Below are positions 35,227 to 42,741 of a stretch of 55,300 bases of DNA, in pieces. Where the stretch lies: positions 1 to 55,300 of the forward strand of contig DXGH01000055.1 of the NCBI GenBank assembly GCA_019114005.1. Direction: 5' to 3'. The stretch comes from Candidatus Acetatifactor stercoripullorum (GTDB lineage: Bacteria > Bacillota > Clostridia > Lachnospirales > Lachnospiraceae). The notes below the pieces were generated by a model, which made no database searches, had not been told where the DNA came from, and saw only the letters and a list, made by a program, of their open reading frames with translations. A program made the position numbers and the translations under genes. Position 1 is the first letter of the stretch; each line of letters starts with the position of its first letter.

Positions 35227-36087
35227 ATGGACAGAATAAATGCGCAGGATAAAATTGAAATCCGGAATTTGGAAATTTATGCCTATCACGGCGTATTTCC
35301 AGAAGAGAATGAAAGGGGACAGATTTTTCTGGTAAATGCTGTGCTTTTTACCGATCTGAGGAAGGCGGGGCGGGAGGACAGGCTGGAGCTGTCCACCCAT
35401 TATGGGGAGGTCTGCCATTTTATTGACAGGTGGATGCGGGAACACACCTACAAGCTGATTGAGGCGGCGGCAGAAAATGTAGTCCGCCAGCTGCTGTTAG
35501 CGTTTCCCCTTATTTGGGAGATTGAGCTGGAGATAAAAAAGCCCAACGCGCCGGTGGGGCTTCCCTTTGAAGCGGTGTCTGTGAAGATCAAAAGAGGCTG
35601 GCACAGGGTCTACCTTTCTGTGGGTTCCAATCTGGGGGACAGGAGGGCTTATATCCAGGGGGCAATCGACGCTTTAAGGGCAAATCCGCAGGTCAGGATG
35701 GGTAAGATATCGCCTTTGCTTGAGACAAAGCCTTATGGCGGAGTGGAGCAGGATGATTTTTTAAACGGAGCGCTGGAGATCGAAACGCTTCTTTCCCCGG
35801 GCGAGCTTTTAGAGGAGCTGCACCGCATTGAGTCGGCAGCGGGACGGGAGCGTCTGGTCCGCTGGGGCCCCAGAACATTGGATTTGGACATTCTCTTTTA
35901 TGACAAGCTGGTGTATGAGGACGAGCAGCTGATCATTCCCCACATAGATTTGGAGAACAGGCGCTTTGTGCTGGAGCCCCTTTGCGCCATAGCGCCAAAC
36001 CTCAGGCACCCCATCCTGCAAAAGACGGTCAGCGGTTTATTAAAGGAACTAGATATTTCTGAGAAAAATGGGCGCACAGACCGGTAA
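35227..36087 (+). CDS. folK: Dihydroneopterin aldolase / HPPK fusion
   Basis: Two folate enzymes in one chain. Residues 1-118 are dihydroneopterin aldolase (FolB; DKIEIRNLEIYAYHGVFPEE). Residues 120-286 are 6-hydroxymethyl-dihydropterin pyrophosphokinase (FolK; VYLSVGSNLGDR, then LVRWGPRTLDLDILFY). The fusion is known in Firmicutes. The fused enzyme makes the substrate of folP, which lies 57 bases upstream. Its last 59 bases overlap the end of the convergent Gx transporter gene. Confidence 0.95.
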   Translation: MDRINAQDKIEIRNLEIYAYHGVFPEENERGQIFLVNAVLFTDLRKAGREDRLELSTHYGEVCHFIDRWMREHTYKLIEAAAENVVRQLLLAFPLIWEIELEIKKPNAPVGLPFEAVSVKIKRGWHRVYLSVGSNLGDRRAYIQGAIDALRANPQVRMGKISPLLETKPYGGVEQDDFLNGALEIETLLSPGELLEELHRIESAAGRERLVRWGPRTLDLDILFYDKLVYEDEQLIIPHIDLENRRFVLEPLCAIAPNLRHPILQKTVSGLLKELDISEKNGRTDR

Positions 36088-36529
36088 AAAGCCCGGTGAC
36101 CAATCCGCCCAGCATAAGAAAAGGAAGATAGATGAATATCCCGGCCGTCTGTGTGATAAAAAAGGCGGTAAGAAGCTGTCCTGCATTGTGGGCCAGCGCG
36201 CCGGCGATGCTTGTGAGAAACAGGTAATGTCCGGAAAACAGCCGATTGATAAGGCACATGACAACAAGGCAGAGGAAACCTCCTGCAAGGCTGTAGAGCA
36301 GGCTCAGGGCCTGGCCGAAGAAAAAGGAAGATAAAAAAATCCGCATAAAGAGCACCACAGCTGCATCCTTTACGGTAAAATTTCGTAAAACAACAAGTGT
36401 TATGATATTTGCAAGACCAAGCTTAATGCCCGGCACCGGAACCAGAGGGGGGAGCATGCTCTCTGCGGCGAAGATGATCAGCGCCAAGGTGGTAAACAGA
36501 GCAAGCAGAGTTAATTTTTTGACTTTCAT
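36029..36529 (-). CDS. Gx transporter family membrane protein
   Basis: A 166-residue hydrophobic protein with about five spans. Blocks such as VPGIKLGLANIITLVVL, FMRIFLSSFFFGQALSLLYSLAGG and GALAHNAGQL identify the Gx transporter family (formerly called heptaprenyl diphosphate synthase component I), which resembles S components of ECF importers. ATG 36529 follows AGGAGA. It lies after a NusG_II-domain gene on the same strand, the usual pairing. Its 3' end overlaps folB/K by 59 bases. Substrate unknown. Confidence 0.85.
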   Translation of the reverse strand: MKVKKLTLLALFTTLALIIFAAESMLPPLVPVPGIKLGLANIITLVVLRNFTVKDAAVVLFMRIFLSSFFFGQALSLLYSLAGGFLCLVVMCLINRLFSGHYLFLTSIAGALAHNAGQLLTAFFITQTAGIFIYLPFLMLGGLVTGLFTGLCAHFSQKYLVPLINR

Positions 36530-36581
36530 AAGCTTTTCTCCTGAAATTATTTCATTCCCGTCTAAGAGGCATCTTTTGTGA

Positions 36582-36995
36582 TTAATAGGCTGTGATATCC
36601 GTCTGTGCCGAAGAGGACGGGGCGTCCACCTGTATCACCAGATGGTTTGGCAGACAGACAATGGGAACAAGTGAGCTGTCTGTGAAGCCCTGATGAACGC
36701 ACAGCTGGTCAGGACAGTCGGCGGACAGCATGCCGATGCTGCCCGGGCGCACCTCTATTACATTGGTACAGCCGCCCTCCCCTGTGACGGTGAAGGTGTA
36801 GGGGGTATCCACCAAAGCCAGATTAATGCGTTCTAAAAGAACGCCGTCCTGATAGATAAGGGCCTCGCTTTCCTGAGACTGTCTGCTCTGCACCAGAATC
36901 CAGAGAATGCACAAAAGCGCAAGGAGCAGAAGAAATGCCAGAAAGCAGAAGGCATTTTTTTGATACTTGTTTTTGAAAGGAATTATTTTTTTCAT
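36582..36995 (-). CDS. NusG domain II-containing, membrane-anchored protein
   Basis: One N-terminal membrane anchor (about residues 14-34) precedes a NusG_II domain facing outward: an ALIYQDGVLLERINL strand, VIEVRPGSIGMLSADCPDQLCVHQG and PIVCLPNHLVIQV. The CPDQLC and VCLPN cysteines are typical. It is followed by the Gx transporter gene. No ribosome binding site precedes its ATG, and a TATACT -10-like hexamer lies only 7 bases upstream, so the message could be leaderless. Function not established; redox or cofactor delivery has been proposed for related neighbourhoods. Confidence 0.85.
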   Translation of the reverse strand: MKKIIPFKNKYQKNAFCFLAFLLLLALLCILWILVQSRQSQESEALIYQDGVLLERINLALVDTPYTFTVTGEGGCTNVIEVRPGSIGMLSADCPDQLCVHQGFTDSSLVPIVCLPNHLVIQVDAPSSSAQTDITAY

Positions 36996-37020
36996 GTCTA
37001 TCAGTATAACAAAAAACGGA

Positions 37021-37048
37021 TTGGAAATGAAGCAAAAAGTGGTATAAT
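37021..37048 (+). promoter_or_regulatory. Promoter of the ArsR-family gene
   Basis: TTGGAA (37021-37026), 16-bp spacer, perfect TATAAT (37043-37048). It lies back to back with the possible promoter of the NusG_II gene (TATACT on the minus strand, 37003-37008). I see no clear palindromic operator. Confidence 0.65.
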
Positions 37049-37099
37049 TTGTGTAGAAGCGGCAAATGGTTTTGAAATTCTGTTGAAATGGAGACTGCT

Positions 37100-37444
37100 A
37101 TGGAAGAAAACACATACATTTATGCGGATGAGGACACGATAAGAAGAGTGGAGGAAAAAATGCCTCCTGAGGAAGAAATGCAGGATATTGCAGAGTTTTT
37201 TAAGGTGTTTGGGGATGCCACCCGCCTGAAGATTCTCTATGTGCTTTTGTGTTCGGAAATGTGCGTTTACGATATCGCTGCAGTTCTTGGAATGTCCCAG
37301 TCGGCAATTTCTCATCAGCTGAGAGTGCTCAAGCAGATGGATTTGGTGAAAAACCGAAGAGAGGGGAAAACCATTTTTTACGCCCTGGCAGATGCGCATA
37401 TCGTCACCATTTTAAGCCAGGGCCAGGATCATATTGAGGAATAG
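37100..37444 (+). CDS. ArsR/SmtB-family metal sensor, CzrA-like zinc site
   Basis: Small winged-helix repressor: FKVFGDATRLKILYVLL, then DIAAVLGMSQSAISHQLRVLKQMDLVKNRREGKTIFYAL. The C-terminal helix holds Asp98, His100, His111 and Glu114, with the spacing of the SmtB/CzrA alpha-5 zinc site (D-x-H-x10-H-x2-E/H). The alpha-3 cysteine pair of CadC/ArsR types is incomplete (MCVYD). Zinc or cobalt sensing is therefore likely. ATG 37100 has GGAG seven bases upstream. No efflux gene follows; the next gene is convergent, 12 bases away, so its target lies elsewhere. Confidence 0.88.
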   Translation: MEENTYIYADEDTIRRVEEKMPPEEEMQDIAEFFKVFGDATRLKILYVLLCSEMCVYDIAAVLGMSQSAISHQLRVLKQMDLVKNRREGKTIFYALADAHIVTILSQGQDHIEE

Positions 37445-37456
37445 CCCAAAGGGGCC

Positions 37457-38482
37457 TTATTGCGTTTCTGCAATGGCAGCGTCTCTGGCCCCGGAAAAGA
37501 TTTCGTAGCCGGCAGAGCCCAAAGGGCTGTGGTAAAGGGCGGTGTCATTGCCGAATTCCTGAAAATATACATATTGAGATGTCATATGAAGCTTGGTGTA
37601 GTTTCCCTCTGCCAGCACAAAGGCGCCGGTGCCATCCTCACGCATGCAGATCAGCTGCGGGGTGTCACCGTTTTTTTGATAGTAAACATAGCCGCCGCCC
37701 ACGTTAAAGCAGTCCACCCGGTCTGTGGTGAGTGTCTGGGCAGTGCCCTGGGACAGACTGTAACGGCAGAGGCAGTAATTGCTTTCCACATCCATATAAT
37801 AGATAAAGTCCCCCTGGATAACAGGATATCCAACGCTGCCTTCCCACAAAAGGGATGCAGTGTCCGAGGAGGTATTCAGCTGGTATAAGCTGTGTCCGCT
37901 TTGAGGGTCGCTGTAATAGATCATCCCCGCCGCGGCGCAGGAAGGGTCGATCTCATAATCAGCAAGAACTGTCTGTTCGGATTCATCGATCTTAAGCTTG
38001 TAAAACTGGGGGTTTTCCTCCCCGGCAGCCAGTATATAGAGATAATTATCCACCAGCTGGGCTTTGGCAATGATATCCCGGTTTAAGCCGGTTGTGCGGC
38101 TGCCGTCTAAAGTGGTGCGGTTGAAGGAGCGTACGCTGAGCACATAGCCCATTCCGGCGTTCCCCGAAGCGCCCATCTGAAAATAGTACAGGTAATCCCC
38201 TCCGGCCAGGATATTCTGTGCGTTTACGCTGCTCAGCTTTCTGATATTTTCCTCAGAGCTGTCCATGGCGTAGAGGCTGCCTCCGTCATAGGAATTAGAG
38301 AAATAGACGGTGCCGTCAAGCTCGCAGAAGAGGCCGCCGTTGTGCAGATTTCCGGCGGTATTCCCGATGGTTCCCGGGGGATTCATGGTTATCCGGTTTG
38401 AAAGGATGAAAAAAAGAAGAACTGCAGTAAACAGTGCTGCTGCAAGTAATGCGATTGCAATGGTTCGAAATTTTCTGCTCAT
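37457..38482 (-). CDS. DUF5050-type, membrane-anchored beta-propeller-like protein
   Basis: An N-terminal membrane anchor (residues 7-28) is followed by six to seven repeats of the type DYLYYFQMG / GDFIYYMDVE / GGYVYYQKNG, the signature of DUF5050 beta-propeller-like proteins located outside the membrane. There is no enzymatic motif. It has its own divergent promoter shared with pheA. A binding or sensing role at the cell surface is plausible but unproven. Confidence 0.8.
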   Translation of the reverse strand: MSRKFRTIAIALLAAALFTAVLLFFILSNRITMNPPGTIGNTAGNLHNGGLFCELDGTVYFSNSYDGGSLYAMDSSEENIRKLSSVNAQNILAGGDYLYYFQMGASGNAGMGYVLSVRSFNRTTLDGSRTTGLNRDIIAKAQLVDNYLYILAAGEENPQFYKLKIDESEQTVLADYEIDPSCAAAGMIYYSDPQSGHSLYQLNTSSDTASLLWEGSVGYPVIQGDFIYYMDVESNYCLCRYSLSQGTAQTLTTDRVDCFNVGGGYVYYQKNGDTPQLICMREDGTGAFVLAEGNYTKLHMTSQYVYFQEFGNDTALYHSPLGSAGYEIFSGARDAAIAETQ

Positions 38483-38607
38483 AACATTCCCTCATTTCAG
38501 ATTTTGTAAAAAGCGTATGGAATATGTAAAAAATAAGTAAAACGGCTGAAAAATAGATGACGTACGCTGTAAATTGTGATAATTTAACAGGTAGATAATC
38601 TACTTTA

Positions 38608-38636
38608 AGTATACAATGCTTCCCGCTTGCGATCAA
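38608..38636 (-). promoter_or_regulatory. Promoter of the DUF5050 gene
   Basis: On the minus strand TTGATC (38631-38636), 17 bp, TATACT (38608-38613). Its -35 overlaps the -35 of the pheA promoter by two bases. The leader would be about 120 bases. Confidence 0.65.
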
Positions 38637-38655
38637 GTTTGATTTGGTATAAGAT
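38627..38655 (+). promoter_or_regulatory. pheA promoter
   Basis: TTGCGA (38627-38632), 17 bp, TAAGAT (38650-38655). The leader to pheA is about 45 bases, too short for a T-box or peptide attenuator, and no T-box signature is seen. Confidence 0.6.
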
Positions 38656-38703
38656 ATCCTTAAATGTGCTGATAAGGAGTACAAAGAAAGAGACAAAAGG
38701 AGC

Positions 38704-39837
38704 ATGGCGGACATGGATTTGCGAAAGCTGAGAGAACAGATAGACGGGATAGACGAACAGATCGTAGCGCTTTATGAGAAGCGTATGGATATCAGCAGAC
38801 AGGTGGCTGAGTACAAGATCGAAACCGGGAAAAAGGTATTTGACAGGCAAAGGGAACAGGAGAAGCTTGCCAGGGTAAAGACTCTGACGCACAATGAGTT
38901 TAACAGCCATGGTGTGGAGGAGCTGTTTGAGCAGATCATGTCCATGAGCAGAAAGCTGCAGTATCAGCTTCTTGCGGAGAAAACAGGCATGGGGAGACTT
39001 CCCTTTATCGGTGTGGATGAGCTTGATACAAAAAAGGCGCGGGTGGTGTTCCAGGGAGCGGAGGGAGCCTATTCCCAGGCGGCTATGATGACCTATTTTG
39101 GAGATGCGGTGGACAGCTTTCATGTGGACAGCTTCCGGGACGCCATGAGCGCCATTGATGAGGGAAGCGCGGATTTTGCGGTACTGCCCATTGAAAATTC
39201 AACGGCGGGGATTGTCAGTGAAATCTATGACCTTTTGGTGGAGTTTGAAAATTATATTGTGGGGGAGCAGATTATAAAGATAGAGCACTGCCTTCTTGGG
39301 GTGCCGGGAGCGGAGCTTTCGGACATAAAAAGGGTGTATTCCCACCCCCAGTCCTTAATGCAGAGCGCCAGATATCTGGCGGATCATGACTGGCAGCAGA
39401 TCAGTATGCAGAACAATGCCTTTGCGGCCGCGAAGGTGGCAAAGGAGGGGGACAAGACCCAGGCTGCCATAGCGGGAGAGCACGCGGGGAAAATTTACGG
39501 ACTTAAGGTGCTGAAAAAAGGAATCAATCATTCGGGCAGCAATTCTACCCGCTTTATCATTGTTACAAACCAGAAAATTTTCAGGAAAGATGCCGGAAAG
39601 GTGAGCATCTGCTTTGAAGTGGCGCATGAGAGCGGTTCTCTTTACCACATGCTTTCCCACTTCATCTACAACAATCTGAATCTGACCAAGATTGAGAGCC
39701 GCCCTATAGAGGACAGAAATTGGGAATATCGGTTTTTTGTTGACTTTGAGGGAAATCTGGCGGACAGCTCTGTGAAAAACGCCCTCAGGGGTCTTAGGGA
39801 AGAGGCCAGAAATATGAAAATACTGGGCAATTATTAA
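38704..39837 (+). CDS. pheA: Bifunctional chorismate mutase / prephenate dehydratase
   Basis: Phenylalanine synthesis from chorismate. Residues 1-90: chorismate mutase, AroQ type (LRKLREQIDGIDEQIVALYEKRMDISRQVAEYK). Residues 115-290: prephenate dehydratase (VVFQGAEGAYSQAA, VLPIENSTAGIVSE, HSGSNSTRFIIV). Residues 300-377: ACT domain with the phenylalanine-binding ESRPIEDRNWEYRFFVD. AGGAG almost touches ATG 38704; ATG 38713 (MDLRKLREQ) is better spaced and may be the real start. Feedback inhibition by phenylalanine is expected. Confidence 0.95.
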   Translation: MADMDLRKLREQIDGIDEQIVALYEKRMDISRQVAEYKIETGKKVFDRQREQEKLARVKTLTHNEFNSHGVEELFEQIMSMSRKLQYQLLAEKTGMGRLPFIGVDELDTKKARVVFQGAEGAYSQAAMMTYFGDAVDSFHVDSFRDAMSAIDEGSADFAVLPIENSTAGIVSEIYDLLVEFENYIVGEQIIKIEHCLLGVPGAELSDIKRVYSHPQSLMQSARYLADHDWQQISMQNNAFAAAKVAKEGDKTQAAIAGEHAGKIYGLKVLKKGINHSGSNSTRFIIVTNQKIFRKDAGKVSICFEVAHESGSLYHMLSHFIYNNLNLTKIESRPIEDRNWEYRFFVDFEGNLADSSVKNALRGLREEARNMKILGNY

Positions 39838-39863
39838 AGGAAGAAAACGGCAGGAATAAAGGC

Positions 39864-41174
39864 ATGAGAGAACAGGAATTGATTGTATATAGAGATTTTG
39901 AGGACGGCGGCCTGCTGCACGATATGGCGCGGCTGATGACGGCATGTGAAGAAAATAAGGGCCCTTTAGGGGACGGCGGCCGTGATTTGGAGGATAGTAA
40001 GGCTTTGTTTTACAGCTGTATCCACCGGCTGATAGAGCTGGCAGGCCATTATGGCTTTCATGGCAATCTGTGGCACTGTTATCTTGCCAACCTTTTGGTA
40101 AACAATGAAAACAGCTACAGCTGCGGGTGTGAAATCAAGGGAGCCATTGAGGGAACCATCAACCAGGCGGCGCTCCATGACATTGTAATCTTCAAGGAGT
40201 TTTATGACTATGATTTTGGCCCGCTTATGGAAATGCTTAAGGTTCCTGAGTTTGCACTGGTGGAAAATTACAAAGGCAGCAGCGGAGAGAGCAAGGTGTA
40301 CAATGCCCGCATCTGTGCCCGTATCTGTGAGCTTGCGGAAAAATTCTGCCAGGATAATACGCCGGAGGAAATGAAGGATACGCTGACCCAGTTTTATCAG
40401 GAGTACGGCGTGGGGAAATTTGGCCTGCACAAATCCTTCCGGATTGCCCATGACGAGAAAGGGGTGCACATTCAGCCGATTTTAAACATTGCCCATGTGC
40501 ATTTGGATGATCTTGTGGGCTATGAGATTCCCAAAAAGAAGCTCACCGATAACACTGAGGCCTTTGTGAGAGGCAAAAAGGCCAACAACTGCCTTTTGTT
40601 TGGTGACGCAGGCACCGGGAAATCCTCCTGCATCAAGGCCATAGCCAATGAATATTATGACAGAGGGCTTCGTATCATTGAGGTGTATAAGCATCAGTTC
40701 AGAGACCTGAATGAGGTAATCAGCCAGATCAAAAAGCGCAACTATAAGTTTATCATTTATATGGATGATCTGAGCTTTGAGGATTTTGAGATAGAGTACA
40801 AATATCTGAAGGCCGTCATTGAAGGCGGCCTGGAGAAAAAACCTGAAAATGTGCTGATTTATGCCACCTCTAACAGACGTCACCTGATTCGGGAAAATTA
40901 TAGCGACAAGGAAGAGGTCAGACAGGACATGCACACCAGCGATACGGTGCAGGAGAAGCTGTCCTTGGTATATCGTTTCGGTGTCACCATTTATTTTGGC
41001 GCTCCGGACAAAAAGGAATTTCAGAACATTGTAAAGACGCTGGCAGAACGCTATGGCGTGTCCATGCCGCAGGAGGAGCTTCTTAAGGAGGCCAATAAGT
41101 GGGAGCTTTCCCACGGAGGGCTTTCCGGCAGAAGCGCACAGCAGTTTATAGACTACCTGTTAGGGAAAGAGTGA
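39864..41174 (+). CDS. DUF815-family AAA ATPase
   Basis: P-loop LLFGDAGTGKSSCIKAIANE and Walker B FIIYMDDLSFEDFE identify the DUF815 AAA-type ATPase family; LIYATSNRRHLIRENYSD serves as sensor region. The N-terminal 200 residues are family-specific and contain several Cys. Length 436 is usual. It begins 26 bases after pheA and is followed 10 bases later by ppx. The biochemical role of the family is unknown; its link here with polyphosphate genes is a hint only. Confidence 0.88.
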   Translation: MREQELIVYRDFEDGGLLHDMARLMTACEENKGPLGDGGRDLEDSKALFYSCIHRLIELAGHYGFHGNLWHCYLANLLVNNENSYSCGCEIKGAIEGTINQAALHDIVIFKEFYDYDFGPLMEMLKVPEFALVENYKGSSGESKVYNARICARICELAEKFCQDNTPEEMKDTLTQFYQEYGVGKFGLHKSFRIAHDEKGVHIQPILNIAHVHLDDLVGYEIPKKKLTDNTEAFVRGKKANNCLLFGDAGTGKSSCIKAIANEYYDRGLRIIEVYKHQFRDLNEVISQIKKRNYKFIIYMDDLSFEDFEIEYKYLKAVIEGGLEKKPENVLIYATSNRRHLIRENYSDKEEVRQDMHTSDTVQEKLSLVYRFGVTIYFGAPDKKEFQNIVKTLAERYGVSMPQEELLKEANKWELSHGGLSGRSAQQFIDYLLGKE

Positions 41175-41184
41175 AAGGAGCCAT

Positions 41185-42729
41185 ATGAGTGTAAGGACCT
41201 TTGCCGCAATTGATGTGGGAAGCTTTGAGCTGTCCATGAAAATATTTGAGTTTACCGCAAAGAACAGTATGCGGGAAATCGACTGTATCCGTCAGAGACT
41301 GGATCTGGGAAGCGATACCTATGCCAATGGCAAAATCAGCAAGGAAAAGCTGGATGAGCTGTGCCGGGCGCTGCGGGAATTTTCCGGCATTATGCGGGCC
41401 TATAAGGTGGACGCATACAAGGCCTATGGAACCAGCGCGGTGCGGGAGACGGAGAATTTTACCATTGTGCAGGATCAGGTGGAGCAGCGCACCGGAATCA
41501 AGGTGGAGATTTTAAGCAATTCCGAGCAGCGTTTTTTAAATTATAAGGCCATTGCGTTAAAGGGGGAGATTTTCCGCCGGATTATCGAAGAAAAAACCGC
41601 CATTGTAGATATCGGCGGCGGCAGCATACAGCTGTCCCTCTTTGACAACGACACTTTGGTGTCCACCCAGAATCTCCGCCTGGGAGTGCTCAGGCTCCAG
41701 GAGCACTTAAATCATCTGAACGCAAAGCGGGCCCAGGTGGCGAATTTGATTGACGAGATGGCGTCGGCACAGCTTTCCACCTATAAAAAGCTGTATTTGA
41801 AGGACCGCGTGATTCAGAATATTATTATCGTGGACGATTACATTTCTCCCTGGGCGGTGAAAAAGCTGGGGAGGGACGGGCAGCCCATGACGGACACAAA
41901 GGAATTTGAGGGCCTGCTGGAGACACTGAAAAATAAAAGCAGCAGTGAGATTTCCATTGCTATGGACATACCGGAGGAGAAGGTTCCGCTGGTGCTGATC
42001 AGCGCTCTTTTGACCAAGCGGATTGCGGAGCTGATGGGAGCGGAGAAAATATGGGCGCCGGGAGTCACCTTGTGCGACGGCATCGCCTATGAGTACGCGG
42101 AGAAGATGAAGCTTTTCAAGGGAGAGCATGATTTTGAAAAGGATATCACAGCCTGCGCCGTCAACATCAGCAAACGGTATCAGGGCAGCAGAAAACGGGC
42201 GGAAACCCTTGAGAAAATTACCACAACCATATATGACAGCATGAAGCGGGTGCATGGACTGGGCAGGAGGGAACGGCTGTATCTACAGATTGCCGCTATC
42301 CTTCATGACTGCGGAAAGTATATCAGCATGGTGAACATCGGAGAAACCTCTTACAATATTATAATGTCCACGGAAATCATCGGTCTGTCCCACCTGGAGA
42401 GAGAAATTGTGGCCAATGTGGTCCGGTTCAACCACAGTCCTTTCTTATATTACGGGCAGATACAGGCCGGGAGGAGCACCCTGGATAAGGAGTCTTATCT
42501 GATTGTGGCGAAGCTTACCGCTATTTTGCGGCTGGCAAACAGCTTAGACCGCAGCCACAAGCAGAAGCTTGGCAGCATTAAGGCGGCCCTTCGGGAGAAC
42601 CAGCTGATACTGACTGTGGATACCCTGGAGGATATCACCTTGGAAAAGGGCTTTTTTGAGTGGAGGGCGGACTTTTTCCAGGAGGTGTTCAGCGTAACGC
42701 CGGTATTAAAGCAGAGAAAGAATTTTTAG
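41185..42729 (+). CDS. ppx: Ppx/GppA phosphatase with C-terminal HD domain
   Basis: Exopolyphosphatase or pppGpp phosphatase. The actin-like N-terminal domain shows AAIDVGSFELSMKIFE, YGTSAVRE and the phosphate-binding VDIGGGSIQLSLF. The C-terminal domain is HD-like (AAILHDCGKYISMVN). Length 514 fits the long, Ppx-type members. ppk1 begins 12 bases downstream, so synthesis and breakdown of polyphosphate are probably co-transcribed. Confidence 0.92.
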   Translation: MSVRTFAAIDVGSFELSMKIFEFTAKNSMREIDCIRQRLDLGSDTYANGKISKEKLDELCRALREFSGIMRAYKVDAYKAYGTSAVRETENFTIVQDQVEQRTGIKVEILSNSEQRFLNYKAIALKGEIFRRIIEEKTAIVDIGGGSIQLSLFDNDTLVSTQNLRLGVLRLQEHLNHLNAKRAQVANLIDEMASAQLSTYKKLYLKDRVIQNIIIVDDYISPWAVKKLGRDGQPMTDTKEFEGLLETLKNKSSSEISIAMDIPEEKVPLVLISALLTKRIAELMGAEKIWAPGVTLCDGIAYEYAEKMKLFKGEHDFEKDITACAVNISKRYQGSRKRAETLEKITTTIYDSMKRVHGLGRRERLYLQIAAILHDCGKYISMVNIGETSYNIIMSTEIIGLSHLEREIVANVVRFNHSPFLYYGQIQAGRSTLDKESYLIVAKLTAILRLANSLDRSHKQKLGSIKAALRENQLILTVDTLEDITLEKGFFEWRADFFQEVFSVTPVLKQRKNF

Positions 42730-42741
42730 AAGAGGGAAATT

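Noticed and set aside
38541..38703. T-box or peptide attenuator before pheA
   Set aside because: No T-box sequence, no Phe-rich leader frame, and the leader from the predicted start is too short.
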